Shown one piece after another: positions 14,601-27,000 of a DNA stretch of 64,000 nucleotides. Location: assembly GCA_905250125.1 (NCBI GenBank), contig CAJNOL010000885.1, positions 32,579 through 96,578 on the forward strand, given 5' to 3'. Under the pieces are notes generated by a model, which worked only from the letters and a program-made list of their open reading frames with translations, was not told the origin of the DNA and made no database searches. Each line of letters begins with the position of its first letter. The stretch's first letter is position 1. The position numbers and the translations under genes are program-made. This stretch comes from Rotaria sordida. Its lineage: Eukaryota > Rotifera > Eurotatoria > Philodinida > Philodinidae.

Positions 14601-16762
14601 ACGAGATCGTTTAAATGGAGAAGACTTTTTAGCTGTTGATGAACATAGTGGCGTTACTGAAAATTTGAAAATTAGAAAAAAAAAGAAGTACGAAATTTAA
14701 CAGTTGTTTTTACCATTGAGGTTTGGTGTTGATGGACTTAATATAGATTTATCAGTTGTTTTAAGTAAATCTATGACCAAAAACAATGAAAATAACGGAT
14801 GTCACAGATTAAACGAGATATAATCATTTTCTTTGTTGTGAACACTTTCTTAACGTCGTTCTATGCTCATTCGATAGGGAATTTTTCACCCTATAAGAAT
14901 ATGAACTTTCATTTTTCAAACAACCTATTCTTGTGAGAGAAAAATAGAAAAGATTAACACTTCCTCAATCATCCAACTGCAATTTTCTGCAGATATCTAT
15001 CGATTTGTGTAAGCATTTGCTCATGAAGATCGATCCTAAAAGTATAACATTTAGCATCAATCGATAGAGAAGTTTGTGTTCTCTGCTTCTACGATCTTTT
15101 GAAAGTTCCTGGTCCTATCATTTAGAAGAAAAAAAGCATTGAACCAACACCTATTGATATTTTTGAGTACAGTTTGGAAAATCATATTTTCAAAAGTGAG
15201 ACTTGCTTCATAAAACGTTTATTCTCATACCGTTCAATGTAGAATTTAATTCTGAATAGAATGATGCGACTCTTAAGTTGAAGATTAAAAACGATAAAGT
15301 TATCTTGAATTAGAAAGGAACAATCATATAATCCTAATAGAAAATATTTGTTTTAAATGTTTTTACATGTTATTACCTCAATTTCTTTTTCTTGCAATAG
15401 TTCTAAAATTCTGAAATATACATCAAAGGATGAAGGCTTATAAGAGATTTTACGGCATATTTGAAATTACAGATGAACTTTTGTTAACAATGTTGCATTA
15501 TTTTTTCGTTTTTTTTTTGGCTATTGCAGTTGGACGATTGAGAAGATGTTAATCGTCTCCATTTCGCTGTCGCAAGAAAAGGTTGTTTAAAAACGAAAGT
15601 CCACATTTTTGTAGAACGAAAAATTCTCGACCAAATGATCATAGAACTAACGAAGAACGTGCCTGAACTGACACTCGACATTTGAGCTCATATTGGGTTC
15701 ACAAAGAGGTCTCAATAAGGCCAAAAAGAATCCTAAAAGGGTTCATCCTCATGAGCCTCTGGAACTGAGTTATGACCGTTCCACTGAATTTTTATATCAT
15801 ATCTACCGAAAAATCAAATAACAGAATTTCGACCTGAGTTTTTATCCATAGATAAGTCTGATGATAGGCTTGGAAATATTCTGAAAATTTCAGCCGAAAA
15901 CAATATTTCCTTGTCGAAATATTGAATTTCAAAAAATGGTCGTTTAACACAAAAATTGAGTTTACCTGAAAATTCAATATCATAACAAAGGCATATTCTT
16001 TTTTGCTGAAACTTTCAAGATATTGCCAGAGTTGTCAGACCTATCTATGAACGAAATTTCAGATAGAAATCCTATTATTTAATTTTTAGCTAAACATTCA
16101 AATCAGGATCGAAAATTCAGTAAAGCAGTCATAACTCGGCTGCAAAGAATCATGTGCACAAACTCTTTTAAGATTTTCTAGTGTTACCAAAATCTTCTTG
16201 CGAACCCAATATGAGTTTAAACGGCGGGTATTAGGTCAGGTAGTTCTGAAAATGTATCGAAATATTTCAGCAAACAAAAAGAAAATGATTTTGTCTCATC
16301 TAATTTGCGCCATCCCTATTAATGATAATAAATTCTATTTGATTACTATTCAAACGTCGAAATGGATTTGAAAAACTAAATGAAGGTGGTGTTGATATTG
16401 GTACATTTGATGTTTGAATTTCTTGATTTTGTTGTCGTTCATTAAAACTAGCTGTTGTCCGTTTTGATATTCTTCTCATTACTTGACTCGATTTTTGTTT
16501 ATCATTAATATCATATTCTTGATCAGTTGTTAATTTAATTTCATCAACATGTACAATATATAACAATGTTTCTGTATAAACTAAATCAATTGAGAATAGA
16601 TAAATATAAAATCAATTCTTAAAACTTACCATTATTTTCATCTGCTGAACTTGAACTACTACTTTTATTACTTAAACGATCCGTTGATGAAGTTAATTTA
16701 TTATTTGTTGTATAGGAATTGTTATTAGTATTATTAAGAAAACGACGAACTTTTGGCAACAT
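11657..16762 (-). CDS. filamin-repeat (Ig-FLN) protein without actin-binding head
   Basis: Twelve exons, all phase-consistent: 16762-16630, 16580-16347, 14770-14714, 14656-14459, 14398-14261, 14208-14060, 14009-13886, 12832-12665, 12470-12340, 12285-12189, 12137-11931, 11862-11657 (613 aa). Residues 1-200 are polar, Ser/Asn-rich and basic, with SRSQ and a PPPPPE run. The rest is about four filamin-type immunoglobulin repeats: GPGLKDGFVND with IDGPSKADIQ, YRVYYKC, GKYHISLTYNG and GSPY, later SGKYLITAKNNG with GSPF, and a last repeat ending GQYLLTILYG with GSPY. No calponin-homology pair is present, so it is not a full filamin; a scaffold role is likely. Intron 2 (1.57 kb) and intron 7 (1.05 kb) each contain a foldback element. 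Intron 8 contains a tRNA gene. The exon-4 donor is GTTCGT, as in kinesin-13. Confidence 0.85.
12574..12655 (-). tRNA. tRNA-Ser(AGA), 82 nt, nested in a filamin-like intron
   Basis: On the minus strand the acceptor arm GCTGCGA pairs with TCGTAGC (one G-T), with discriminator G. The A box TGGCCGAGTGG and B box GGTTCGAATCC match polymerase III promoters. The anticodon arm is TTGGA-CTAGAAA-TCCAA with anticodon AGA. A long variable arm (TGGGATCTTCCC region) is as expected for a serine tRNA. There is no intron. A run of T on the minus strand (plus 12559-12568 is poly-A) gives the terminator. The gene is in the same orientation as its host gene. Its first base lies 8 nt after the GT of the host intron's 5' splice site. 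Confidence 0.96.
13215..13582. repeat. foldback element F, in filamin-like intron 7
   Basis: Two imperfect inverted arms of roughly 170 nt meet near 13,400. For example AGACACTGTTTGAAG (13,293) pairs with TCAAACACTGTATAG (13,480), and GGTTTCTTTTTATTTTTTG pairs with GCAAAAAAGAAAGAAAC. AT-rich and non-coding. The arms are more diverged than in the other foldbacks. Confidence 0.6.
15650..16250. repeat. foldback element A1, in filamin-like intron 2
   Basis: Long inverted arms: CTCATATTGGGTTCACAAAG at about 15,687 is the reverse complement of sequence ending at 16,216 (CTTGCGAACCCAATATGAG). Inner blocks around GAGTTATGACCG and CAGTCATAACTC also pair. The right arm is clearly related to 35,480-35,730. 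No open frame. Confidence 0.82.
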
Positions 16763-17008
16763 TATACTGTTAAATAAATTTTGTAAAAAAAGAAGTCAAG
16801 ATCTGAACAAAATAAAGTTAGAAAAGAAAAGAATTGTTCTTATTTATAGTAAAGTTTTTATTTAATTGGATTAAATAGTTTCGATGTATATCGAAAATTT
16901 CTTTCTCAATAGAGGACGCTAAAGTATAAAAATATTTCCAAACAAGGTGTTTCCAACAGTTCTTTATTTACTATGGCAAGAAAATTCTCAAAAAATAAAA
17001 ATTAACAA
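16763..17008. promoter_or_regulatory. 246-bp bidirectional promoter region
   Basis: The start codons of the minus-strand filamin-like gene (16,762) and plus-strand CFAP36 (17,009) face away from each other across this gap, so both must be driven from it. No TATA box is obvious at a fixed distance from either start. Confidence 0.6.
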
Positions 17009-18012
17009 ATGGCGTCTAATGAAGAAAGTTGGATATATGATATAATCAATGATTTTATCCATTCATCAATTTGGTTATCACCAATTCAAACATTTATCGA
17101 TACAAATTGTGCTTGTTTTGATTATGATGATGATGATTATCAATTATCATTATCTTCACTCAATGAACAAAAAGAAATATATAAACAATATCAAAATTTA
17201 GCTGATTCATTACTAACTAGTCTTAGTGAAGATCTTAAATTAGATATAAATCAAGTAAAAAATTCTTATCAAAAAAATAATTCAATAACAATTGATGAAT
17301 CTTATGAACAATTATATTCAATAAATGATTTTGATTTATTTACAGAAATGATGAAAAGAAAAAATTTAATTCTTCAATTACAAGCATTAGTTAATTTACA
17401 ATTAGAATGTGGTATATTAAAACAAACAGATACGAATGATGATCGAGTTTTACAATTATTATTAAAAGCAACTTCATCATCAACAAGTAAAACATCGACA
17501 GAAAATTCTTCAACAGCTTCATCGAATGTAACACAAAACGACAGAATTGGAATGAATTCTGATAAACATCAACAATTTCAATTAAATGAGGCCAAGGTTT
17601 TTTTTTTATGTCTTTTTATTTTAATTTTAAATAAAATGTTTTTCTTTTGTTATAGTCAACTATTGAACCTAAAACAATTGATTCAGTATCTGAAGAAATT
17701 CTTCGTGAAAAATTAAAAGAATTAACAATAAGTACAACATCATCCATTGATGATGAAACTGCATCAATTATGTCATCAAGACAAAATTTTCTTAAAAAAC
17801 AACGTGATTTAATTATTAGACAACAACATAATCAACGTTTTCGAGAATTAGAAAAAGAAAGTAGTCATATTCGACCACAATCAGCTGCTAATGTTGCACG
17901 AAAAGCAATGGAAACAACAAATAAACCAGAACAAAAAATATCTAATGATGAATTAGAAAAACGACGAGCTATGGCAGCAAAACTTCGACGAGAAGTAGTT
18001 GATAAACGATGA
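17009..18012 (+). CDS. CFAP36: cilia- and flagella-associated protein 36 (ARL3-binding BART-like)
   Basis: Two exons: 17009-17596 and 17656-18012 (314 aa). CFAP36 (CCDC104/BARTL1) binds the ciliary GTPase ARL3. The N-terminal BART-like domain is visible from WIYDIINDFIHSS through LSPIQTFIDTNCACFD and IYKQYQNLADSLL to FDLFTEMMKRKN (about residues 7-125). The second half is low-complexity Ser/Thr, then a charged region predicted to be coiled coil (EILREKLKEL to the end). Length agrees with animal orthologues. It shares a short bidirectional promoter with the filamin-like gene. Confidence 0.88.
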
Positions 18013-21012
18013 AATTTTCTTTTTTTTTTTAAATATGTGCAAATTAAAGTCGTTTTACAAGATATTATAAATCCAGTCGCTTTCCGTGTTCTTTTGTTGC
18101 AATAAAATCGCTTATTTGTTGCTTTCTATCAATGGCTCAACGTTTTTTTTCTTTTATTTCGTACATGTGAAACAATTTTCTTTTGTGGTTATTTCAAGAT
18201 TCATTTTTTTTCAAAATTAATTGTAATAGTAATTTATTGAAAAGAAATATGAAGATAAGTTATGAGGTAGTCTCGAAGTATCTATTACAAATTTTTTTTT
18301 TTCAGCTGTATTGTTGTAATACCCATTTATAATTGTTTTCTATATAGTACTAGTGTCGTAGTGCTTGTCATTTGTGTCTTAGTGAACGAAATAAAATATT
18401 TCTTCTATCAATTTATCCTATATTGTGTATATATCTGTGATGGTAGGAAATAGTAAAACAATTTTTTGATTTTTGTTTTCGATCTTTGCTAGAAAATAAT
18501 ATTTAAAAAAGAAAAAAAAATGTTCACTACTCAATGTTTTTGATCAATATTAGTCAGTATGTACCAAATCTTGATTGTGATCTTATTTATCTTTCTATTT
18601 CAATGAGTAGTATATGTAACATGAGTACTTGCAAGTTGTGTTGATATTAAACCCAAATTTAGATTCATCAATATCTACATCAAGTTAATCCAATATTTCT
18701 ATTTGAAATACTAATGGTACTATTGTGAATTAATTTTCATTTGAATTAATTATATCATTTGTTATTGATGGTAACATATCCTCTTCATCATAATTGACAT
18801 ATTCACAACCTTGTGCATGAATTGTATAAGAATTTTTCATACGATTAGTCATATATTCCAACATCAAAACCGATCCAAAACTTTTCAGATTTTGCTCGTA
18901 TGTGTTGAATTAGAGTATCAATTATTGTAACACAGTAGTCTTAGCTCATTAGCAAGCTTCACGTAATAGTTCTAGAGAAAGGAAGTTACTATGACGCTGT
19001 AATAAGCTAGTAACTTTGTACCGCTTGAAAAGAAAGTAAGGCTTACCGATCATTTATTGAAACTTTCAATCTGATTTTTTTGCTGGTCGAGGAAAGGATA
19101 TTCAGTGAAAATAAAGGTAATTGATAAAACTAGATTGGTAATGTTTCTGGTTGAGCAATCCGACTGTATACAGGGTTCCTCAAAATTTATGAAGTAAGTT
19201 TTGTCGGACATCGATAATTGGTTGTCAGTGATTTTAGTCGAGCTTTGCAAAAATTTGTTGACTAGTAAAATAGACTTCTTCTAACCGAAACAATAGCACA
19301 GAAAAATACTGAAACACGATCAAAACATTCGTGTTACCCGATCTCGAATATCTCCAATCAAATCTTATCAATCACCTTTATTTCCATAGAATAGCATTTC
19401 TCGAGCGAAAAAAGCCAAACGAAAAGTTTCACTAGATGATGGGCAGATCTTGAATTCCACGGATTTTACTAAACTGCGCGAATCAGATTGTTTATTCGAA
19501 ACTTACAAACCGGTCCACTCTACTGCATGATGAAAAAACGTCAATTTTTATCGGTTATATTGAATCGCAAAGAATCAGATCGTTCATACTATTTTATAAA
19601 CCATCCGAAACCGGAGTTTTGAACGTTTTACACAAACTGAATAAAATGTCTGAGTTTCCCGATTTAATATAATCGGATAAAGCTGAGGTTCCGGTAACTA
19701 CAATTTACTGCGCTTTTTCTTCCAAAGAATTTTTCTTATTGAGCTAATAAAAGAAAAAACAAACAAACAAAAGTAGAGATACAATATAAAAGAAATCGAA
19801 CAATGTTATCAAAAAACAAAGAAAAAGTGAATATTATCGAACACAGAATGTACCGTTTCACTTTGATTTACTTTATTAAGAAACCGAGAATAATACAAAT
19901 ATGTTTCAATTCTTCTCTTCTTCACACACTTCTGTTTTATATCTTTCATTCTTGTTATATTTATTAAATTGGGACAAACTTGTTGACTACGAAGCTCGAC
20001 TTTGACTGAGAATTTTTATTCACGCAGTTTCAGTTCCAATTGTGACGTTAGACAAAGAAATCTTTTCGATTTCAATGCCATTAACTGTTATTGTGTAGCT
20101 CCGACTCTGACTGTAACAGAGGCATAGTTGAAATAGGATTTTGATATTCAATACAGATTTCTACATACCAGTCGACAACATGTTTTTTTGTTTTGTTGTA
20201 TTCTTGTTTATTGTTTCAAAAAGAAATCTGATGATTTTTTAATATAAATATATCATTAGAAAACTATATTAAAGAAAGGCAGTATGAAAATATCACATTA
20301 CATTAAGTTTGACAATGAAAAATTGGAAATCTTATTGAAAACATCGATCAGTCATAAAATAAAATTTAATCTATAGACCAAATATTATATACTTCCTACT
20401 GCTTTCGATGTAGTCATTCACTCGATTATAGATTAAAATTTATTTCTAATTTATGCTATAAAGAAAACATATTTTACAATTGTCTTCGTAAATCTAATCA
20501 GATTACTCAAATATTCTATATTTCATTTTTATATTTCTTTTATTTTTGAATAAATGATTTCATCACTATTAATACATAAAAAAGCAACAGTATTTTTTTA
20601 ATAATATTAATCATTACTATCATTTCGAAATCAATCATCAATTGTTAATAAATATGTGATACAAAGATGATGAGAAATGTCCAAGCATTATACATAGATA
20701 TGTATGACTTTAAAAATGAATATGATATTTGTCAATAGTCGTACAATTTTAATTTCAAATCGAATTAAAAACAAAAAAGAAAAATCTATTCTTCTATTTA
20801 AATATTTTTCTCTTTCTACTGTAATCAAATATTATTTGATCTATCTACTTGTTGCACATAGTTAGCTAGTGATATCTACCGACAATGGCGTTTTGAATTA
20901 TGTCGAGGTTCGTTGCCTAGCATTCTTCAATATTAAATGGTTGTTGTAAACTTCTGTTTTAAAGATAATAGTGTAATCGGATTCTTGTCTAAATTGACTA
21001 TTGATAAAAGTA
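18013..21012. other. 3-kb intergenic region without a gene
   Basis: Lies between CFAP36 and the TTLL gene, both on the plus strand. No coding frame was recognised. It contains foldback element H (19,030-19,460) and a weakly repeated block with AATCAGAT motifs about 90 nt apart near 19,478 and 19,567. The last 100-150 nt before 21,013 are the likely 5' UTR of the TTLL gene. Confidence 0.6.
19030..19460. repeat. foldback element H, intergenic
   Basis: Left arm from ATCATTTATTGAAACTTTC through GGTCGAGGAAAGGATATTC to AATAAAGGTAATTGATAA. The right arm carries the reverse complement: TTATCAATCACCTTTATTTC, then GAATAGCATTTCTCGAGCG, then GAAAAGTTTCACTAGATGAT. Arms of about 130-150 nt with substitutions, separated by a loop of about 140 nt. 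Non-coding. Confidence 0.8.
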
Positions 21013-24000
21013 ATGCTTCGTTCACCAAATAATCGTTTTAATTATCGTCAAACACCATCGAGTATTGGGAATTATAATGCATTAAATGAACTCGTAATGA
21101 AATCATCAAGTCCTCGAACATCAGGTCATTCACTAATGACACAAAATGATAAATGGAATGATGACAATCGAACATTACGAAAATTACTTGTTGATCAACC
21201 ATTAAATCCTTCTCAATCTCGATCACGAACATTAGAGAAATTACTTGGTGATCAACCATTAAATCCTTCTCAATCTCTATCACGATCATCAAATGTTGCC
21301 TCATTAAAATCAATAATTATCGAAGGACAATGGAAATATCGAGGACATGACGACGATCGTCTTCGACTTAAAACAATGGGTATTGAAAATTTAGTTGCTA
21401 TTTGTCATGATATTATGAACGTAACATTTAAATCAACTAGTGAAGAACAAAAAAAACGAAGAAAATCTCTATCAACAAATTTTCGATGGCCAATAGTAAA
21501 ACTTGATGAATTTAACAAATTAACTAAAGTTGATAAGGCATCTTTAAATCGTGCTCGTCTGCTTAATCTTATGACAATTGTGTATGAAGCTACCACAACA
21601 AATACTTCAAGATCTCAACTTGTTCGTATTTGGCGTGAAGCTTCTCGTCCTTCCAAATCATCTCAATCTCAACTTCAACCATTAATATCTTATGAACAGG
21701 CTTTTCGACATTTAATTCGTAAACCTAATAATCACTTACTTGAAATAGCACTGCATGCTTCTTTAATAAGTACTCATAATCAATCTGATTTACAACGATT
21801 AGGTGAAAAATTAGGTGTTAAAAGAAATCAGTTTGATATGGATTCAATTCGACATTCAACAAAAGCTTTTCAAAATCTAATTAAATTATTACGTGAACTA
21901 AATTTAAAACAAAAACAAGAACTAAAAAATATTGATACAAAGAGACTACCATATAAACCAAAAAAGAAACAAGATCTATATGCAAATGTTGCGGGTACAA
22001 GGTTCCGTCTAAGTAAGTCAATTTTTTCTTTAAGTAATTTTAAGAGAAGAACATTGTTCTTCTCTTCTCTATCAAATTCGATTGAAAACATAATTACATA
22101 AAATAATCTATTGTTGTTTGATAATAATTAATTGTTAGTTTTCGACTGATTGAATTCACATCAACTGTTGGATATATAATATTCTATAAATTCAGTAGAT
22201 TCAAAATCAATTCTTGAGTGAATGAAATGTCCATGAAAATAATATTGGAGATAACATCCTTCTAGCTATAGGAAGAGAATAGTTATACAGTTGTTGTTTA
22301 TATAGAAAATATAAAGAATTCGAATGAAAAGCAAAAAAAGGTAATCGTCATTGATTATACGTGGTAAAAAGTATATCTGTATAAATTGAGTTATGTTTTT
22401 CGGCATATATCATGGTGAAGAAAAATGTCGATTGACTTATGAAATCATCAATATGGAACTAATGAGTCCACATATATTAACATCTATTTTACTTTTGATT
22501 TCAACGTACTACATTTTGTCATAAATAAGCTTGGAATTAGAAACAAAATTAAAACAAGGATTCATGTTTTCGGTAATTAGTTGTTCGTAATAAAACATGT
22601 GACGCTGCATATCTTTTTTTGAGAAGATAGACATCAAGCAAAAGATTATTATGTTGAAATGCATTGAAATTTTATTGCTTAAATTTTAGTTCGTCAAGCT
22701 GTTGAAACGTCTGGTTTTTCCATAAGTCCAGATCATGATTTTACTTGCAATCTTTTGTGGAACGATTCATTAATTTCTATGGATATTGTATCAGCACTTA
22801 AACCTTATCAAAAAGTAAATCATTTTCCAACAATGAATGAAATATCACGTAAAGATCTATTAGCTGCAAATTATGACAGGTATATTTTATTCATTGAATT
22901 GTTCATTATTAAATATTAATCATCTTTTTTTTACTCCAGATTATCAAATTTTGCTCCTAAGGAATATAATTTTGCTCCGAAAACATGGATATTACCAAAG
23001 GAATATAATTTATGGTATTCATATGCATCGAATGAACCAAAAAAAGATCCAACTATTTACATTGTGAAACCAATTAATGCAGCAATGGGACAAGGGTTAA
23101 ATTCTTTCAGAGTTTCTATTCTTTTCTATTAAAAAAATATTTTATTATACAGAATTTCAATCTGTTGTGATTATAAACGGATTCAATCCATGGATAATTA
23201 CATCATTCAAGAATACATACGAGAACCTTATTTAATAGAGGGTTTTAAATTTGGTACAATTTCTTTATCATTAAATATTTTTGAAATACTTTTTTTGTTA
23301 TTATTAAGATATTCGCATATATGCTTTAATAACTTCCTGTGATCCACTACGTGTATTTATATTTAATAATGGTCTTGTTCGTATTAGTTCGAAAAAATAT
23401 AAAATACCTAATTCGAAAAACGCAGTATGTTCAATGTTTCAATCATTCATTTTTATATACAAATAAAAATGTTTTTTGTTTTTGTTTAGTTTAATCTTTC
23501 TATGCATTTAACAAATTATTTAATTGATGAAAATGATATGGATGATGATTTCGATACAGATAATGGAAAAATCCATTCACTGGAATTTTTATTTGAATAT
23601 TTAAAAAAACAAAACCAAGATGTCAATAAATTATGGAAAGAAATACAAGTAAAAGAAATATTTAAAAATCAATAACTAAATATAATTTTTCATTTTATTT
23701 TAAGAATATTGTAATAAAAACAATATTTCTTGCTGAACCACATATATTAACAACTTATCGAATGTGTCGTCCAGGAATATTACCAACAAGTGAAAGTGTT
23801 TGTTTTGAATTACTTGGTTTTGATATATTAATTGATAAAAAATTAAAACCATGGGTCATTGAGGTATGTTTGCAAACGATAGGTATGCATAAGGAACATT
23901 TTTAGACTATCCTTAGTTTTCCTTCATTCATAGTTTATCTAATGTTGAGTTTCATAAGGAATGGTTCGGTAACAAAATAATGCAATTTGTCAACGACCAA

Positions 24001-27000
24001 AACCCTTTATTGTTCAAACTATTGATAGACACGTTTGTATCATAAATGAATAAATTATGCATGGGACAGTGATTCGTGCAAATTTTCCCACACTAAGGCA
24101 TTTTTGATTGGACCCTGATGAAGACCGCAGCTGAATTTTTCGAGAAAAAAGAAGTGCACCACAAAACTTTGAAACACATATAAGTCGATTTAGTTTTTTA
24201 TGCTGATTCAAAGTGTGTTATTACTTGTAACTAAAAGTCTACTTTTTCCAATCAAAACCTGTTAAAGAAAAGTGAAATATGCAAAACAAAAATGTTGTTT
24301 AAACGAAACCGAAGTCGTCTTATTTAACAAAGACTATCTCTAAAAAAAATCGAAAAGCATCTGTTTTTGTAGTCCTTCTTCCGACAGTTCAAAATCAATC
24401 AAAATCTCATACTATTTTTTTTCATTTCTCGAGATATAGAGAAAATAGTGAGCAGAAATGATAATATAATTATATGATTTTCGTGTTCATTTAGAGCACT
24501 ATTTATGAAATTACTCTGCAACACTCAACTATTCGATCTGAATATTTTACTAGACATAAACTATAAAATAGATAATTGATTGACATAGTTTTCAGTTGGA
24601 AACGCTTTAGTATGGGGAAAATTTACGCAAGTCATCGTTCTATGTATGAATCATCCATTTATGGTATAAAGGTGTATATCAATAATTTGAGCAATGAAGT
24701 GTCTTAATCATTGAGAAATTGCTTTATTTTGTTATCAAACGATTAAAAGTGAAATTCGACATTATGTAAATCATGAATGAAAAGAAACTGAGAATGGCCC
24801 AAAAAATGACCATTATGCGTCTCTGTCCTTTCTTAATCGATGTTTTTTTTTTCTATTGAAATAATTTAAAATAGGTTAATCGTTGTCCAAGTTTTGATGT
24901 TAACCGACAAATTGAATTTGATATTAAAATTAAATTATTATATGAAACATTTGATTTACTTCGTTTTCGAGTATCTGATCGAAAGAAAAGTATTGCTATT
25001 GAAAAAATTGAAGCACAACGTCGATTGTATTCAAATATAGGAAAAGATAAAAATGATCAAACTAATGAATTAAATAAAATGGTATAAATATATTCTTATT
25101 TAAAATTTTTATTTTAATGTTTTTGTTTTCAAATAGAAAGAAATTTTATATCTTTTTCGACGAGAAAAAGAACGTGAAAATTTTGAAAATCGTCATTCAG
25201 GTGGTTTTGTACGTTTGTTTCCAGTTAATGATCAAAATCGAATGAATGAACTAATGAATATTTTAACAAAATGTTTTCAAGTTTTATATACAAATAAAAA
25301 TGATTCATCATGGACTATGAAATATTATCATCAATATGATGAAGAAGAAATATTAAATATGATAACTCGATTAGAAGATATTTATCAAAAAGATCAAAAA
25401 GAAAGTTCAAGATTAACTTATGTAAGACTTAATTTGAAACATTAAGTCATATTCGCGTACTTCCCATACAAAAAAATCCCTTAGGATTTGCTTAGTTAGT
25501 CTCCTATTCAATAATGTTGCTCGATGAATTTGTGCAAATTGTTATTTCCTTGATGATTTACATCGAACAATATTACGATTGTTAAGTTATTACCCTTATG
25601 AAAGAAGTCCTATAATTGATTAATTGTTTTAGAGTCGGGGCAATGTGCGTAATGTAAACCTAACAAGTTATGAATATTCTGAAATCAAGTGGGACTTTTA
25701 GCTTATTGCTGCCGAGATACTGCATTTTGAGAGTTTTTATCAATCAAAGTCGTGACGCCCCTTATGAACATCGGAAAAAAGTGATTTTCGAATGTCAACT
25801 TTAAGTTTTGCACAAAGATAGACCTTGAACGGAATAGTCTATTGTGAAAGTTTCAGATTTTTTCGTTCTTCCTATCTTGCGATACTGCTATGGTAAAAGC
25901 ATGTCTTTTACATCGTTTATATACACTGGTAGATTTGCTGTTCTTATTTTAAGATAGGAGCAAATGAAAAGGCCTAACATTTTCACAATAAACTATTCTT
26001 TCTAAGGCCTATCTTCGTGAAAATTTCAAGTCGAAATTCAAAAACTAGTTTGTTCAGTATTTCTAAGAAGTACCACGTCTTTCATTAAAAAATGCCATAA
26101 CAATGTAGTATCTCGCCAGTAATAAGCTAACAGATTGAACTCTTTTCATGTTAGTTATAAATCATGACGATCTACATGATGCGCATTGTTCCGACTCAAA
26201 GGGATTGATCAGTTGAGGAACTTCCCTTGTTACAGAGATATTGAACTATGTGAATACTATTTGTATTAGCGTATGAACTTGCCAGTTGGACATAGATTGC
26301 TCATCTATTCATATTAATTGTTTCAAATTTATCATAAAAATGAACGAAAAAAATATGTTTATTAGACAAAAACAATTCGAAGAGTATAGTCTCAAGAATA
26401 TTAATTGCTGTTAATCTGCATAACAATTGCATCGTGAATATTAGTCCAGTTGTGTATTGTCGAATAAACTTTTGCAGTATTTCTTAAGGAAAGACTTTTT
26501 TGATTTTCATCAACAAAATCTTGATGCAGTTCTTTAAAAATCTATATCTAAAATACTAAAATAATCAAATTATGATAAAAGTATTCTCCTTCATCTTCTG
26601 ATAAAATACGATTAATTGATAGTGCACAAAATTATTGGAAAATATTGTCCTGGTATCTATTACTAAACTTCATTGAATAGTTTTGTTCGAAGTATTTTGT
26701 AGTGTTTCATGTTAGCAAGAGACGAAAAAAGTTGAACTACAAGATGTCCGATTCTTTCGTCTTGAATATTTCAAAATAAAACCGATGAAAATTGGCTGAT
26801 AACATTATTTCGAAGATGTTTGCTATGTTTGTACAAAACGATTTTGTCTATTTAGGCATCCAATAGTAGCCTTGAATTAAATCGTTTATCATCTTCGACT
26901 AGTTTTGTATTTGAAGCAAGTGATGACGAAAATGAACTTCGATCAGATTCATCACGTTCTGATAAAATTAAAAAATCTCCATTATCAACAAGTGACTCAT

